Positions 13,382-28,832 of a stretch of DNA of 64,000 nt are shown here, one piece after another. The DNA is from Gymnogyps californianus (taxonomy: Eukaryota; Chordata; Aves; Accipitriformes; Cathartidae): positions 61,734,707 to 61,798,706 of the forward strand of contig NC_059473.1 in assembly GCF_018139145.2 (NCBI RefSeq), written 5' to 3'. The notes beneath the pieces were generated by a model that was not told the DNA's origin, ran no database searches, and worked only from the letters and a program-made list of their open reading frames with translations. Both the position numbers and the translations under genes were made by a program. How positions within the stretch are numbered: the first letter of the stretch is position 1; each line of letters starts with the position of its first letter.

Positions 13382-15039
13382 GTTGTTGGTACCTACAGGT
13401 GCAAGATACAGACAAAAGATTCAAGAGCAGTGTATTCTCATCTTCATTTTCTTTCCTCAGTTCTCTTTTTTTGCACTGGATTTACACATTGGTTATATTA
13501 AAAAGTAAGTAAAACTTTTCCCCTCAGAATATCATAAACACTAACGTGTATAAGATATTAAAAAATGTCTTGCATGAAGGAGTTGCCTTGTAAAGTATTA
13601 TGGATTTTGAGAATATTTCTTATGAATGGGTAAATGATGACTCATACAGTTAGTTGTCTAACAGAACACTTATGTTCTAAAAATTGTGAAATCCCAGGAA
13701 AGGGCCTTATGACAGTCTTAGTGTGCAAACTTTTCAGACTACTCTTCAAAGCACCGGGATTTCTTTAGCTGCCCTCTTTTAAAGAAATTTTATAACACAA
13801 ATCCACTCCACAATTGCCACTTTTAATGACTCTGCTAAAATTTTAAGTTAACCCTCCATCATATCCAATAAAAATGGTTCCTGTAATACACGAGTTTTCT
13901 GATAACCATGACATATAAATTGCCTGCAGAAGGAAATCAGGAGAATATATCTTGAATTCAGCTCATCTGTCAAAAGCTTAAAGATAATTTCTGACCACAG
14001 TGTTATAGGAATGGTTTTGAAAAACCTCCTTTGGACTGTTAGTAAACGACAGCTATTTGAGAGAGAAAAGCACCAGCTTGGAAAATGAGAACTCCTTTAA
14101 ATTTCACCTAATGGAGCCTATTTCTGAGTAGTTACACACCATGAAGTTTTGATTTTGCTATTTAAAAACCTTACGATGAAAAAGACAGCAAGAAGAGAAG
14201 GGTTAGGATTGAGACAGCAAGATTATCTTTTGAGATAATACAGAAACACGGCAGTAACAGTAACCCCATAGATTATTTGCAGAGTGTTCCATGAAATGAT
14301 GAACCTGGTGGGTAACCTCAATAAAATATTCTGAAGGCAGGCTATAGAGCATGGAAGAATTTAATACATTTATAAATATTTAAGGAATTCTGAATAGAAG
14401 TTGCCGTTTTATTAAAAGGAAAGACAAAGTATCTAGATCACTAAAACAGAAGCATATACATCTAGTTAAAGACTTCCTAAAGATTAACTAGCTGCTGTTA
14501 GGAAGAGGCTGATTTCCCCAAATAGACAAAGCACTTGCACACAGGCCCACTGGATAACCATGAGTAAGACTTGGTGTTATTATTGTGTATAACAGTATGG
14601 AATTAAGTGCCCAGATGATGCAATAAGAGCTTAGTGCATTTAGGCACACTACTGTGTTGGCTGCTGACAGCTCCGGGCTTCCACCTGTGCTTGTGGGACT
14701 GGACACAGTCATGGATGCACTGGGTTCTATATCTGATTAAGGTACAAATACTTAATCAGAGCCTAATTAAGGAAGTCCATATCCGTCTACCATAACTTCC
14801 TTAGCTCCTCTGACCCTGTCCACCTGATATCACACTTTCCCTGTTAGGGTTTTTCAGAGGAAAGTTTCTGTTTAGCTGTTGAATATTCTGGAGGGTGTTC
14901 TCTTCCTGACCACCTTCATCTTCTCCAGGGACTTCCTTCAGAAGCTGAGGATTAAAAATACTGCTTTTCAAACAGAAAATACCCATATGTAAGAGACTGC
15001 TGGAGAGTGCCAACTACAAAACCTGCACTCATGACCATA

Positions 15040-15080
15040 GACATACACATATACACATACTCATATGCATACTCACTCAT
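15040..15080. repeat. ACATAC-type low-complexity tract
   Basis: Imperfect runs of CATA and ACAC units in otherwise unique sequence; an interrupted microsatellite. Confidence 0.5.
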
Positions 15081-17555
15081 TGATAATACTGCGAATGAAA
15101 GAGGAGAAAGCATAAAGAAATGAATATGAAGACAATAAAGATTCATTGATTTAAAAGCTGAAAAGGGACTGTTGGGGCTATCTATTATGACTTTCTATTT
15201 TGTTCTTCATAAAGAAGTTTCCTGAATTAATTTATCTCTTAAATTGAACTACAGCCTATATTTTAAAAATAATAATATTCCTCTCAGCCTTCATATAAAC
15301 ATTTTCAGTGATGGGGATAATCTGTCTCAGGCCATGACAAGTTGTTCTAGTGGTTAATTATTTTTTGCTGCAGAAAATGTTTGCCTTGCTTCTTGTTACT
15401 GAACACATCTAGCTTCTGTTTCCAGCTCACTGGATCTTGTTATATTGTTCTTTTTCCTTATAGGTATATATAAACTAGGATTATTCTTTGTTATTTTGCC
15501 AAAATTATTCTTTGGCATTTTTTTCTTGATAAAACAAATAATTTAAAAAAAATAGGTCTTCTGGCTTTCTACTTAGATACATTTCATGGTGCTTTTCTAA
15601 ATTCTATCCAATATTTCAATACACTTCCCATATCAATATAAGGCAGGAACACAGAATTCCAGAAGTATTTGTGCCGTTATCAAGATCAGAAGGAATATAG
15701 TCTCTGTCTTCTCCTTCTCTCATCTTTAGATACATCAGGATTATATTAGTCCTTTTGGTCCCATTACAGTACCATTGCTTTTTCAGTTACTATTTCCCAG
15801 AATAAAGTTGTTCTTCTTGAAGAAGCAGGGACTTCATCTTTTGTTGCTACTTATAGGACCTTATATATTAGCAAAATGTGTGGGTTTTACCAGGGTAACA
15901 AACTGATCTAGATCATAGCTACTCACAGCTTCTCCCATGCTTGTATTTGTTGCACCTGTATTGGCAGTAATTCAATACCCTTTTCCTACTTTCTCCATAT
16001 AAAAGTTAGAGCACAGGGTCATGAATCATTCCCTGTGGGAGCTATTGAAATGCAATCACTTGATTATGGTTCTCTGTTCATAATTATACTTTAAAAGGAG
16101 TTAGTTTTTAATCAATTTTTTCACTGAAATTCCCATTTTTATTTTTATTTTCTAAAAGTCAATTTTTAATAAATGTTCTTGTTATAATGAAAAGAATTTA
16201 AAACATAAAGAAGATAAAACCAAAAAATATCTAGAAAGAAACTCGGATGCATTAGTTTCTCAAAATGTCTTGTGATTTTTATACCAAACTCATTAGGTGT
16301 ATGTGGCAGGGGGAGGGAAGAGTGCCAATGCTAACCTTCAGTTGGACAATGATGACATCTTTGCAGTATTTAGAAATGTCGTATATTTTCAGTTTTTAAA
16401 TGAAGAAGGCAAAGTTGATGCAAAAAATGAAATAAAAAGTGATCCACAGCTTAAGGCTCAAAGACTTCTTTTTTTTCCTTTTTAAGCGTTCTAAAAGAGA
16501 TTTTAAAAATAGTTCAGAAATGACTTCCAGAAATTCTGAATAAACACTCTGAGAATTGGAAAAAGGAGTTATTTCCCATTAAGACTATCGTTCTGTCTGT
16601 TTTTTACAGAGAAATAATACAGAGAAATGATTAAGAAATTCTTTGTTTAAATCATCCTTATTTACAGCATTATGAGTAATCAATATGTTATTTTGGGTGC
16701 ATTCAGTCATAGCTACCAATTTAGCACTTATTTACCATCCTACTTCTTTTAATATTAGCCTCCAGCTTTAACGAATGTCTAAAAGCCCAGGCCAGGAATC
16801 CAAAAATCCTTGAGAAATGTCAATTACACTTCTGCAGAGCAACTATATACTGCATGAATAATGCAACTGACAAATACAGATCAATGGGTTTGATAAATCA
16901 TGGACATGAATTTTTAGGTCATTAAATGCTGGCAAGTGTAAATACTGCAAATATGTATTTGAAGTTTTCATGTGTTAGGTAATCTTGAGTAAAGATAATA
17001 GACTCTTTAATAAAATATGTAACTTGGTATTGAATATCAAGTTCAGCAGATGACTTCTGACTATGGTTCAGAATACGCTTCCATATGGAAGCGTCATGGA
17101 GAAAACCAGCTTTTCCACATAGTCACAGAGAACTTGTGCTACTGCTTTTTATGAAATGCTGGAGCACTACCATCCCCCAATTTACAACTACAACAATAGA
17201 ACACATTGTTTCCAAAGAAACCAAAGAATTTCAAATGAGGGGGAAAAGTAGGCTGCAGCATAATTCTCCCCCTTCTTACAAGCAGAAAAAATAGTAAGCA
17301 GACATGCAGGATGAACAGAATACTTGATCCTCTCCTCCCCTCTCAGCCCATTTTTGGCAAGTCTTATAAGGTGCATGAATGGCAGTTGTAAAAGCATCCC
17401 ACACAAAGAGAAAATAAAAACTGATGGTGCCACACTGTCATATACTTCCTATATATGGATTTGCAGTATGTTAGCACCCAGCAAAAAAGCAATTAAAATA
17501 AATAAATCAGTATCTTTCTTTATAAACTACTGAGAAGTCTTCCTTGTAGTGCCTG

Positions 17556-17592
17556 TTGCAGTTTGCAGTGTCTTGCAGTGTTGCAGTTTGCG
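17556..17592. repeat. TTGCAG-based short tandem repeat
   Basis: TTGCAGTTTGC occurs at both ends of this tract with TTGCAGTG units between, a small local duplication of a 6-11 bp motif. Confidence 0.6.
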
Positions 17593-18958
17593 CTACATTT
17601 GATATGACAAATCCTTGGCAACATTCCTGAAGTCTGAAGCCTTTCAACATGCTTTGACTGCCAGTGTATATGCTTTCAGAGGTGTAACATTTGTATGATC
17701 AAACTCCAAAAAGACCTTGAAATTATTAGCTTCGAATTAGTCTAATACTGCTATGTGGGAAACAAAAATGAAGAACAAGAATCTAACTACTTCTTTGAGT
17801 ACTAGTACATCTTATTCGCTGGCCAAAACTCCTATTTTTTTGCTAACCTATTATTTTAAAAAATATTGATTTTTTTTTTCAAGTCACCAGGAGATATTTT
17901 AAATAAAGCAACATCTATAATTTCATATTTGAATATATACCACAGAATTCACAGACCAACTCCAGCATAGCAACCCTAAAAAATGAAAAGGAATAAGTTA
18001 GTTTGCAGGAAGAACATTTTTTATGACTGTGAAGAACCTAAGGTAATAAGTAACTAAACATTTGCATACTGTTTTAAAAAGCCATGTTTCTAACCATCTT
18101 CTGCCAATTAGGATAGTAAAACCAGTACCAATCTGCAGTTGCCATTTCTGAAGTTCCAGAGCTCTCTAAGAGTTTTTAGCAACGTATGGAGCATTGCAGG
18201 TTCCTATAAATAATAGGACCTCTTTGGTAAGAAGCTTTAGGCATTTGTTTGTGTGTCTTTAAATTGGTCCAATTAGAATTTCAATGTTTTATACCAATAA
18301 ATACATAATTTCAATTGGACAACTGAATATGTACTCCCAACTATTTGGACCTTCAAAGCATACAAATCAGAAGTTAGGAAAAAAATATCCAGTGTTTTTT
18401 GTCACTTCTATGGAATCCCTAATTCTTGTCAGCATCATTCTCCATAAAGAATTTGTATTTATCTGCAGTAAGTACAAAGCAGTAGTGTTTAAACAGTTTC
18501 ATGAAACTAATGCCATGCTGTAAAACCTTAGCAGCATCTCAAGCCACCTACAGACTGGTCTATCAGACCACTGAACTGTTGAATTACTGTTAATACTGGT
18601 ATTATTTGACTTAGTATCCCTGTCTTCTGTCAACAGAAAGGAAGCTTAATAAAACAGAAATGCATATACAAATTTTCTGTAGTTCATCTGAGTTGAGAGT
18701 AAAAGCCTCAGAAAGAGTGTTACTTTTTGTGTAGTGTAGGAAAAAGCACTGATGATTTTCGCTTATGATCGTCATTTGAAGACTTACACTTCAGTACAGG
18801 GTTTCTTAATGTCCCTAATTGTCCAAGCAAGTAAAGATCTTGTCTGTGTTAAATTCCTAGGGACAGGTGCTTTGTAGCTTGGTCTTCTAAGGATATGAGG
18901 CTTACATCAACACAATATACATGTGTTTATGCATGCAAAGGTCTCCAACTGTCTGACT

Positions 18959-18992
18959 CAAAAAAAAAAAAACCAACAACAAAAAACCCACC
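18959..18992. repeat. A-rich low-complexity tract
   Basis: Twelve or so consecutive A residues followed by AAC/AAAAC units. There is no upstream retrocopy that I can recognise, so I do not call it a poly(A) tail. Confidence 0.6.
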
Positions 18993-21900
18993 AGCCATGT
19001 AGGGTTCTCAAAGCTATTCTGTTCCTAGGCTACTAAGGAAGATAAAGACGTGACTAATGCACCAACAGAGAGGGGAAAGCAGCAATTATAAGCACAGCAT
19101 CTCAGAGATTCCACAAAGGAAAGAGATGCTATGAAAATCCCAGCTGCACAGAAGCTTCAGATGGAGATTGCACCTCAAATACAACAGGATACAACCACAA
19201 AATGTAAGAGCATCTCCCTTTTTTGTTATAGTGCTCATGCTTTACCTGTTCAGACAAGATTAGTGAGCGCCTTGAGGGCAATTTGGGTCAAATTTTTGTT
19301 CTAGGTATTGCTGTCCCACTGAAAGAACTTGTTAGCTGGAAGTCAACAAATGATATCTTGTCTCCAAACACATAAGGTCTTCCAGAAGAAGTTGCTGACT
19401 ACTTCTAAGACACCATTTATAGGAACAGGGGAGTATTTTTGCTACAGAAACTGAACTCTAGGCTCAGAAGGAAAGACTGACCAAAGGGACAAGACAGCTC
19501 TTAACATAAATACATAATACGGTTACCAGATATCACTCTGAAACGGAGACATAAATAGTTTTCCAACATAACTTCCAAATTCAAAACCAAACAAACAAAG
19601 AAATAAAAAAAACCTAACCAGACAAAAAAAACTTTATGTGTAAGACCATAATCAGTTTGGGGAAAATTGTTTTTATTTATAGTGCAAGTTTTCCTATAAA
19701 ATAGGGTAAATACCACAAAAATTGGTTAAAGTGTGCTGAGGATTGCAGGAGGGAGATACTGTTTTAAAGACAGAAAGACCTACTAGGTTTTGAGTGTGCC
19801 TACAAGCTGAGTTGGGGAGATAACTGGGTTATTTGGGAGCGTTAGCAAAAGATTGTCAGGCTTCACATGTGAATAAGAGGTTACAGCTGAAAATATTGCT
19901 TTTTCTCTGTTGCACATCTTTAGGCATGGTTCAATTCACATTTAAGCACCAGGAGGACATGTGAAAATGGAGGAAAGCTAGATATAAAATACTGATACAC
20001 TTGTATCAGCAGAGTCACGGTCAGGATTTTTCTGCTGATTTCTGGATTCAAAACCATCAACGAGCAAGCACCCTGACTGTCTTAAAGGTGTGGTAACCCT
20101 TATTTATCTGCAGTGGCAAGGCAGCTGATTCCTTTGCTTTCCGAGATGCCGCCATTCACATTCCCTTTCAGTGCTAATGAGGGTAGTTTTCCTGTACTCT
20201 TTATATTTTGTGTTTGGCTGCCTTATTGATAGTTGTTCTGATCATCATTTTACTGAGAGAAATTCAGGCAGAATTCCTCTGGAAGCTTGTGATAGGAAGC
20301 AAGGAAGGGATACAACCATAGCCTGATGGAGGTGTCACTGGTTTTGAGCATGTCAACACCATGAAACAGACCATTGTGCTGAAGTTGTACTGCAAGGGCT
20401 GTTCCCTTCCGCAGATTCTGCCTGGCATGAGGCAGAGTGCATACAGGGTCGGACATAGCCATGACAAGATACTTACTTGGTCCACAAGGCAGGATAGTCC
20501 TGCCCTTTTGACATTGAGTCTAATGAGTACACGTATCACCATATTAACATGCTTCTACTGCTTCCAGGTCCAATGTTAGTGAAGATCAGCTGTCTCTGCA
20601 CTTTTCTTGAGGTGAACATGTATGATGTTAGCTAGTTACTTACTCTTGTATTTCTAGGCTACTATGACTTTGTATTCTGTGAGAAAATATGTACACTCCC
20701 TGAGATACATACAGAATCTGAGATTATGCTACCACAGTGAAAAACTTATTTATATACTGATATTAAGCAATAAACAAGGAATGCTTTTTAAACTAATAAT
20801 TTGGTTAATGAAAACTGAAATCAACAAATTTTATATGAAAAATATATAGACACTGTACACTTGCAATAGACGCTCACTTCTTATATCAGAACTTACTGAA
20901 TCATCTGCACATGTCTATTAAGAAAATTCATGTAAATCATGCTAATATCTGCCCTAAAAGTACTGCAGTTGGAAAATCTGCTTGCTTGAATGCAGGTCAG
21001 TGCTTCCAGCTGCTCAGGTTACCTCAGAGATATCCAACTAGTGCCAGACCCTCCATTCTCTACCCTGAGGTCCAGAGTGGACTTATTCCCTACGGAAATA
21101 AGAGAAGACCTCGGTAAATGTGTGTGTCTTGCCTCAGGAACAGCATTCCATATCAAGTAATGCAAACAATATAAAACTTGACACAATTACAGCTTATTAA
21201 ATATGTGTTTACCAGTCTTCATATCGGTAGGTCAAAGAGATTTTCTTACTGTGGCTATGTCAGAGCAGTCAGTCAGACTAAGGTGATTGGGAGGATATCT
21301 GTAGATCCCAGGAAGGTATACAGGTAAAGCAGATAAATAGTGTAGCTCAATACCATAGCTTTCTAAAATGACTAGCAGTTGTTAGGAAAAGAGCTGGTTT
21401 TCTTCTGGGGGTTCAGTTAAAGGAATTTCATAAGATCTTTAGGAAATGCTAAGCTTTCACCCAGTAAGAACCAAGCTCCTCCAACTACATGTCTGAAACC
21501 ACTAGTCACTTCTTAAAATCTTAGTCAATCTTTTTTTCCTTTCTATACATATTAGCACATATGTTACTTGCCATTGATGAGATATTTGAACATAAATAGT
21601 CACTGAATTTATAAGAAGACATGTGCTTTAAACAGAGCGATGTAATGAACAGAGTAACCACCTGCCATGTCATGTATAAATTTGGAAATACTATACAATA
21701 CTTAAAATTTCTTTGGTATATACATACAATATGTAATTTTGTTGTATACTCAACAGAACAATGATTGAGTAAAAACTGAATAGATCACATTATGGGACAG
21801 GCACATTAAAGCTAAAGCTGAACCCAGAAGTGGGAATTATAAACATCTAAGTTTTGTTCTCTTTTGCTGATCCTAAGGGAAGGTGCCCCAAATCAGCTTT

Positions 21901-24900
21901 TCCAACTGACTCACATCCATCACTTCAGAGTCACAGAACACAGAAGACCTTGTATGTATGGAGAGCTTCCATTTGGGGATGAACAAATGGTTCAACACCC
22001 CATAAAGATGTCCAGGTTTTATGAAACAAGCTCCAAATTGAGGCAGCCAAAATGAAAAGCTTAGCCTGAAGACTTCTTTCTATTCTTACCTCAAAGGTAG
22101 GGATAATGATTGATCCATCTGGTAAGGTTGCTTTTTATGGAGTAACTGGTGTTTGAAAGGACTGCTGAATATGAAAAAAACAACGTAAAATGGTATGTGT
22201 CATTATTAAAAGAAAATCAGTTACAGCTCTAGAGCTCTCTGAAAGCTTTAATAGTTATTGTTGAACTCAAGTACATATCCACAGTCAGTCATTATCTTTA
22301 AAAGAATGCCAGCTTTAAAGGGAAAAGTACAGATTTTAAACACCACTTTACACATTAGCGTTTCAATAAAAGTTAAGAGGACTCACTACATAATAAATCC
22401 TGGACACAAGAAAGAGTAACAATTCTAATATTAATATTACTAATGATCACTGATGACAAATGGTACGCAGGCTTATTATTTCAAGTAATTTTGCATGACT
22501 ACTTAACCAAATTTTTAGACAAATGTGTTTGGCTCCGCTTGTATCTCTTTCGACTCCTGCTGATCTGGCATAAACATTAATGGAGAGTAAATGTTAAACT
22601 CCATACAAAGAGTCACAGGAACTGAATGTGAAGGGCCTAATTCTCTGGTGGTGCAACCACAGAATTTTGCCAGCACAAAAATTTGTCTCTACACACGTAC
22701 ACACAAGCAGTTGGCTGTCAGTTTTTGTGCATACAGCCAAATGCAGAACAGAAACAATAACACGTAACTTAGCTAAGCTCTCACAAGTAACCAACACATT
22801 CTGATCACAAATAACAAATAGTCACACAGGCTCAAGATTAATACAGAGTAAAATTCAGTCACATTCCAAAAATACTTTTGTGAAACAAAGGCATTAACGG
22901 AAATCTATCTGAAGAGGCTAAATTTGTCAGATTAATTATTCATTGTGTAGTAGTCCTTTATGTGTAGTGCTGGTGTTAGCAATAAAGCAAGGAAGAGTTA
23001 CTGTATACAATGGCAATGCAGAGCAGTTCTTCAGCAAAACAAGCAAATATAAGAGTAAGGTAAACAAAGAGAACAATGAAAAAGCAGGGTGCCACTGAAG
23101 ATGTAAGCAGTGTTTAGTCCAAATTCAGCAGGACCTAGAAAGCAAGGGCATCTTCTGTAACCAAAATGTAGCTGAGAATATGATGCAGTTGTGGAGCTCT
23201 GTATTCATGGAGAATTTCAGTATCTTTTTAAAGCAGGAATAAAAGGTATTTCATGCATACTCTGGACCTGTGCAAGATTCAGTTAGTAGTCTCTGTCACA
23301 GCTGGAGAACTATTGGGAAACAAACCATTAAAAATCCCACAGGGCAGCATTGTTAGACATTGGAATAAATTTGAGTTATGTTACTCACAGTGAAAGAGTG
23401 AAACAGCTGTACAACAGACACTTGGTCATTCCTCTTGTGTCACAGCTGGAAAGCCACAGATGCATTGGGCTGCCTTGCTGAGAGGATTAATGTGTCTTTG
23501 CAGGACTACTTTTGGTCCTGGGTGTTCTGCCTTTTCTGTTTCCGACTAGTGGACTGGTGTTGGATGAGCCTTTGAGCCTACACTGATAGTATTAATACAT
23601 CAGAGATACAAAGCTGAAACCCTCTGCAGCAATTTGGGGTTCAGATGTGGCTTTGTTACTATTCAGTCACCTAAATTTGTCTCCTGCTGGTGACCTCCTC
23701 TGTTTCCATGGGCAACCACCTCACAGTACTACCATCAGCAAGGTGAATTAGCGTGTCTGTTTAGAATTTATACGCACAAAGAGATCCCATCTATCTTTAA
23801 AAGCCACAGAGAAAGGAATCTTTTAAAACTATTTTCCTTGTGGAAGACCACTTATTTGGCCCTTGTTTTGCATGAGCACTCCTCTTTCATATACAGTTTG
23901 CAGACCTTTCAAGACACAACAGATTCAGGAAGGACTTCCAGGCTGAGGTCTCTGAGATCATAATATAGAATAGCTTGGATGTCTCTGCAAACTAAACTTT
24001 CTATTCCTAATTTTTAAAAAAAATATTTGTCATCTCCTCTTCTTTCTTCCTCCCTTGTATTTTCTGGAACAGGTTGCTGTCTTTTTTTTACATGTATATT
24101 ATTTCATCAATATAAGAGCAGAATGTCACAGTTGAGATTAGGCTGTTTTACTGTATTTTACAGTTTAGTCAATTCTGAACAGAAAAGCTAATAAATTAGC
24201 AAGGTTACACGGTACCAGCTAGAGCTGTCTGAGACGGAGTTGAGACACAGAAACATTTCCTGGAGCAACTCAGTCATACAGAGCCGAACTGCCTTTGTTC
24301 ACTGCCAATTATTCTGTTTTTCCCAAAGACATTTATTAATATATAATGCAATGGAGCCAAGGCTCACTGTGTTCTTTGCTTCCTACACGATGCCTCTGTT
24401 CCTCCAGGAGCAAAGAGAACAATCTCGTATGACCTCCTTGCATTGTACTCATTTAAGAAGAAATACAATCCATCTCTCCATATTTAATCTGCACTTTCTG
24501 ATTACCTGATCATCTGATCATCTACGAAAGATATTTATATTCTACGAGATCAGTAGGAAGGTTTTGGAAATACCGCTTCCTGAAGTGACTTTTCAGTTAT
24601 CCTTCTCTTGTCAAATTGCACATTACTCTCTAGTGATGAATAATAGGCTATATTGTTGCTCAACACGTGTGACAGGAGATGAGAGTGATAAGTAATGATG
24701 AATTTGGATCATTTTGATAGACCAAACTGAATTCCTTAGGCTATGTGAACAATAGGCTCTTGTGCAGCCAGTGTCATATATCCGAAAGCAGAAAAGGAAA
24801 TCCTACTTTAAAGGGTATCCATTGCCTATAGACAAGAGACTTTCAAACCAAAGCTTTTGCTAGAAAGCAAATGTGACCTTCCATAGTTAGGCAGTGTACT

Positions 24901-26429
24901 TCTTTCATTTACTTCTGTAAATGAAATTAGTGAGACTATTATTAGAAACATTTACACAGCTGCTGTAGGTTTGAACAATTTGAAGATTCATTTCAAAACA
25001 GAGACAGAGAAATTAGAACAAAAAGCAGAAATTATGAATAAATTCAGAAAAAATATGACATAAAACTCAACAGAACATGGCAAAAAATATAGACCTCAAA
25101 TAAAACATTACTTCAAGAGTAAAAATTAAGCACATCAACCTATTCTATTTGCCCCCCAAAAAGGTTTACCTCAAAAGAGATTTTATGGTAAGAGAGAGTT
25201 CTCTCATGTGAAATAAAAAGGCACAATGAGATCAGATTTTCATAGCTGCACATAATCAGACTGAGTGGAAAGAGATGTATTTTTCCACCTGGAAGATAAT
25301 TAAATTCTGGCATAACCTATCAAAAGATGTGATGGAGTCCCTATCATTTTAAATCAGGACTGTGTAACTTGATAAAAATATTCTATTCTCTAGTTATAGA
25401 CATGGTTCAAAATTTATTCAGTAAAGTTTTCCACTTGATATTGTACTAAAAATAAGACTCATTTCTCTAATGGACTTCTCAGGCCTTTATGTCTATAAAT
25501 GCAAGTATAAATTACTATGCATTTCATTCTATACCAAACGATAAGCTATACCAGCTTCTGATGATATCCATGTAGCAAAATATTCATTGATAAATTTAGT
25601 AATATTAGTCTATATTTAGAAATGTACAAGCAGTCTCATAAGCTATTTCATATGTGGTAACACAATCCTTTATTTATTTTCTGTATAGGCTAGAGGTTAT
25701 GCTATAGAATTTACTGTTTTGAAGGTTGGCTGTTTGAATTACCTTACACACAAACATATATCTAGTGTTCCTTAAAATGTATCCTTCTTATGTATTTTAA
25801 AACATGTTTTCTGAAGTCTTCAGTGAATGAGACTAGGAACTCTCCTGATCTTTCAAGACTATTTAGGTCTTAGAAATTAATTATTCTTGTAGTCATAAAG
25901 CATCCTTTAGTCCTGTATTTCCAAAATTTCTCTCTCTTGCTTTCATAGCTCCTCATAAGATATTGAAATGATTAATATATCTTCATTTTACAAGATTAAT
26001 ATAGTACAGCTGTTACAGCTGTGACAGTCTAAGGATACAGGCAAAGAGGAGTTTGTCCAGAAAGTCAACATGTCCATTAGATCACTGACATTTCTGGACA
26101 AAACAACAAGATAAATTTGGAGACAAACGTTATTACTTGGAATTTTCAACACTCACAGTTTTCATCTTTCTGTTCTATACAGAAGCTTGAATTATTTCAT
26201 ATCCTTTTAAAGCTGTGTTTTGAGAATATATTTTTGTGTAGGTCAATCCATTCCCATCTACCATATTCTTCTCTTTCAATTTTTTTTTTTTTAATTTTTC
26301 ATTCCATTCTTTAGGTATGCCTCATCCTGAGTAAAAAATTATGTAAAAGTCTAAGATCATTTTATACTGCATATTTAAAATCTTATATGATGATTTTGTT
26401 CACTACTCGCTGTCAAGCAATGAACAGAG

Positions 26430-26520
26430 TTATAATTTAGAGAAAATAGAGAAATATAATAAATATAATAAACATAAAATAAAACAAATAAAGAATAAAA
26501 ATGTTGCTTGGACATTCATG
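26430..26520. repeat. A-rich low-complexity tract
   Basis: Runs of AATA, AAACA and AAATAAA units on the plus strand without a regular period. Confidence 0.55.
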
Positions 26521-27424
26521 ATGGAAAAATAAATATATAAGGATTTAGCTCGATCCCCCAAACTGTAGAATATATATATATTTACCATATAATTCCATAC
26601 CAAAGAAAAATAGGCTTAATAACTCAATAAACTGATACATATATACCTGCATTGGGTTTAAATTAACGTTGCGGTTAGACTGAATTAGAGCTGTGTGTAA
26701 TATCTATATTTCATAGCTCTAAGCTTCATTAGTGGCTTATTTGGCACACTGCCTGGGTTCTTTCCTCTTCTGTGGAAGTGAGACACCAAGACCCAGGTAC
26801 CCTGGTGTCCTGCGTCAGAGCCAAAATTTAAACATGGGTTTCCACTGAGATCCATCCCTTTGAGAAACACTGTTGTACAGGTAATCTCCTCAAGGAGGTA
26901 GAACAGAGTTTGTACAGTAGTAGAAGCAGATAGATTCACAAGTTTTGTGCAGCTAAAACTTATCACATTTTACTTGAACTAGACCATGAAATATAGGGCA
27001 GGATTCAATTGCCTAAATAAGTGTTTAGTGCCATTTGAAACATCCTTGCACAGCCTGTGAGATTTCCAGTTGCTGTTCCAGAAAAAGAGGAGCATGATAG
27101 TGCCCTTCAGGTCCTGTGTTTTACATGCCAGTCCCATGTAGACATCTCTCATAAAACAGCGTGTCTCGAATGGCACTAATTGTCCATATTGAGGCAGCTG
27201 AATTTGAGCTGATAGAGAGCAAAGAAAAACAAGAAATTCACTCAATATCTCAATGTGTTCCACGTGTTCAAAAATTATAACTATAGGGCATAGGTCAGAC
27301 TCCTCCAGGGATTCATGATCCTACACATGGGTTTCTTTTGAAAAGTAGAGTCTATCTACAGTGTCTCCAAATAGTTTATTTCTTCCTTACCTGGTCATAC
27401 AATTGAAAAGGTTACCTTTAATAC

Positions 27425-27530
27425 AAAAGAAAACCAAAAACAATCAAACAAAAAAATCAATCAACCAACCAAACAAAAAATATGCACAACAAAAAAAACC
27501 CACAAACCCACACACCATCACAAAACCTCC
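27425..27530. repeat. AAAC/CAAA-rich low-complexity tract
   Basis: Repeated AACAAAA, AACC and CAAACAAA units on plus, grading into C-rich sequence. A short open frame crosses it only because the sequence lacks stop triplets. Confidence 0.6.
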
Positions 27531-28774
27531 CCTCCTCTTGTCTCTTCTGCCAGACTTTATTTTAAGATTTCTGACGCTAGATTCTTCCTTCTACACTCAC
27601 CAGCCCTCAGAGGATTCCCTGTGAGAACGTTCCCAAATGAGCATCATTAGGAGATCAAAGTTTTCCAACAGTTGATCTGTTGCTTAGTTACCAACTCCCT
27701 GGAGTTAGGACTTGACAAACTGCTTTGTCCTGAACAGAAGTCGACATTTTGTCCAAAGGGGCTTCCACCTGAAAAGAGATCATCAAGATTTAACAACCCT
27801 CTGATGTCACCTTGGATCATCCTCCTTTGAAATTGCAGCGTGGAAAACACTCCAAAAAAGGAGGTAAAAAGATGATAGAGACACCAGTCCCACACACAAA
27901 ATGCATTTTACAGTCTTAATGTACAGACTCATGGAGCATCTCCACTATCAAACAGAAATCAAAAGTTCTGCACAGACAGATTCATAGTGTTATATCACAT
28001 TTGGATGCGGAAATTAAAATTCAGCCTCCTGAAGCTCCAAGTGTGAAGGACATCCAAGTTAAAAATTCTGGCACAGGCCTATCTTGAGTTTAATAGAGAG
28101 CTGTTTAATGTAAGATGTTAACATTAAAAAATATCTGGATAGCACCCAAGACATTATAAAGCTATGATTTTCTAAATATTCATCACTTTGTACATTCTCT
28201 AAAACCATCTTCCCCATAAAAATAATTAGGCATTTCATTTTTAAAAAAACGTGCCTTGGGAATTAGCAAAAAGTCAATTCTCTGTTCCAAATTCTGAATG
28301 CAAATATGGAAAAGAAAGCACCTAGTACAAAAGGGTTGTGTAATTTTTCCTACAGAAAGGTCAGAGTGGACAAAAGGATTTTCATGTCAATATCACCCTT
28401 TATGTCCTCCTCAATCTTCACCTTGCAAGGAAGTGATCCCTTTTATTACTTTTCAGAATGAAAGCCTATTATTTCTGCAAGTGATTCTTGATCAATAGCA
28501 AATTCCCCACATTGTTTTATTTGAGGACATTTGATATCTTGGCATTTGTCATCCTTTTAAGACTGAAATAAATGAAATTTAAAATAAAATTACATGTCTC
28601 CTTTCAGCTTTTTTTTTCTCAAACAAATAGTTTAATTCATCAGGAAAATCACCAAGCAAAAAACTACACTTTTTATGCATATGAACGTGGACCATAACAG
28701 AATGCATGATACATTCATGTTATGCATCCATATTTGGACTATAAAAGAAAAAACATACTAAATATTCTACACTG

Positions 28775-28832
28775 ACACAGATGTACATGTACATACATAT
28801 ACACATGCACGAATACATACATATATATACAT
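28775..28832. repeat. ACATAT-type microsatellite, interrupted
   Basis: Imperfect ACATACAT/ATATACA units. A simple repeat with no coding role. Confidence 0.6.

Noticed and set aside
18556..18570. Hairpin TGGTCT-ATC-AGACCA
   Set aside because: A 6-bp stem is expected often by chance in 64 kb; no microRNA-length arm.
20250..20579. Overlapping frames on both strands as a small gene
   Set aside because: No motif, no start context and no similarity I can recognise; overlapping frames on opposite strands fit a locally stop-poor stretch.
26685..27263. Two adjacent minus-strand frames (93 and 94 codons) as exons
   Set aside because: No known domain and no convincing splice sites joining them; the sequence looks like an old unidentified repeat.
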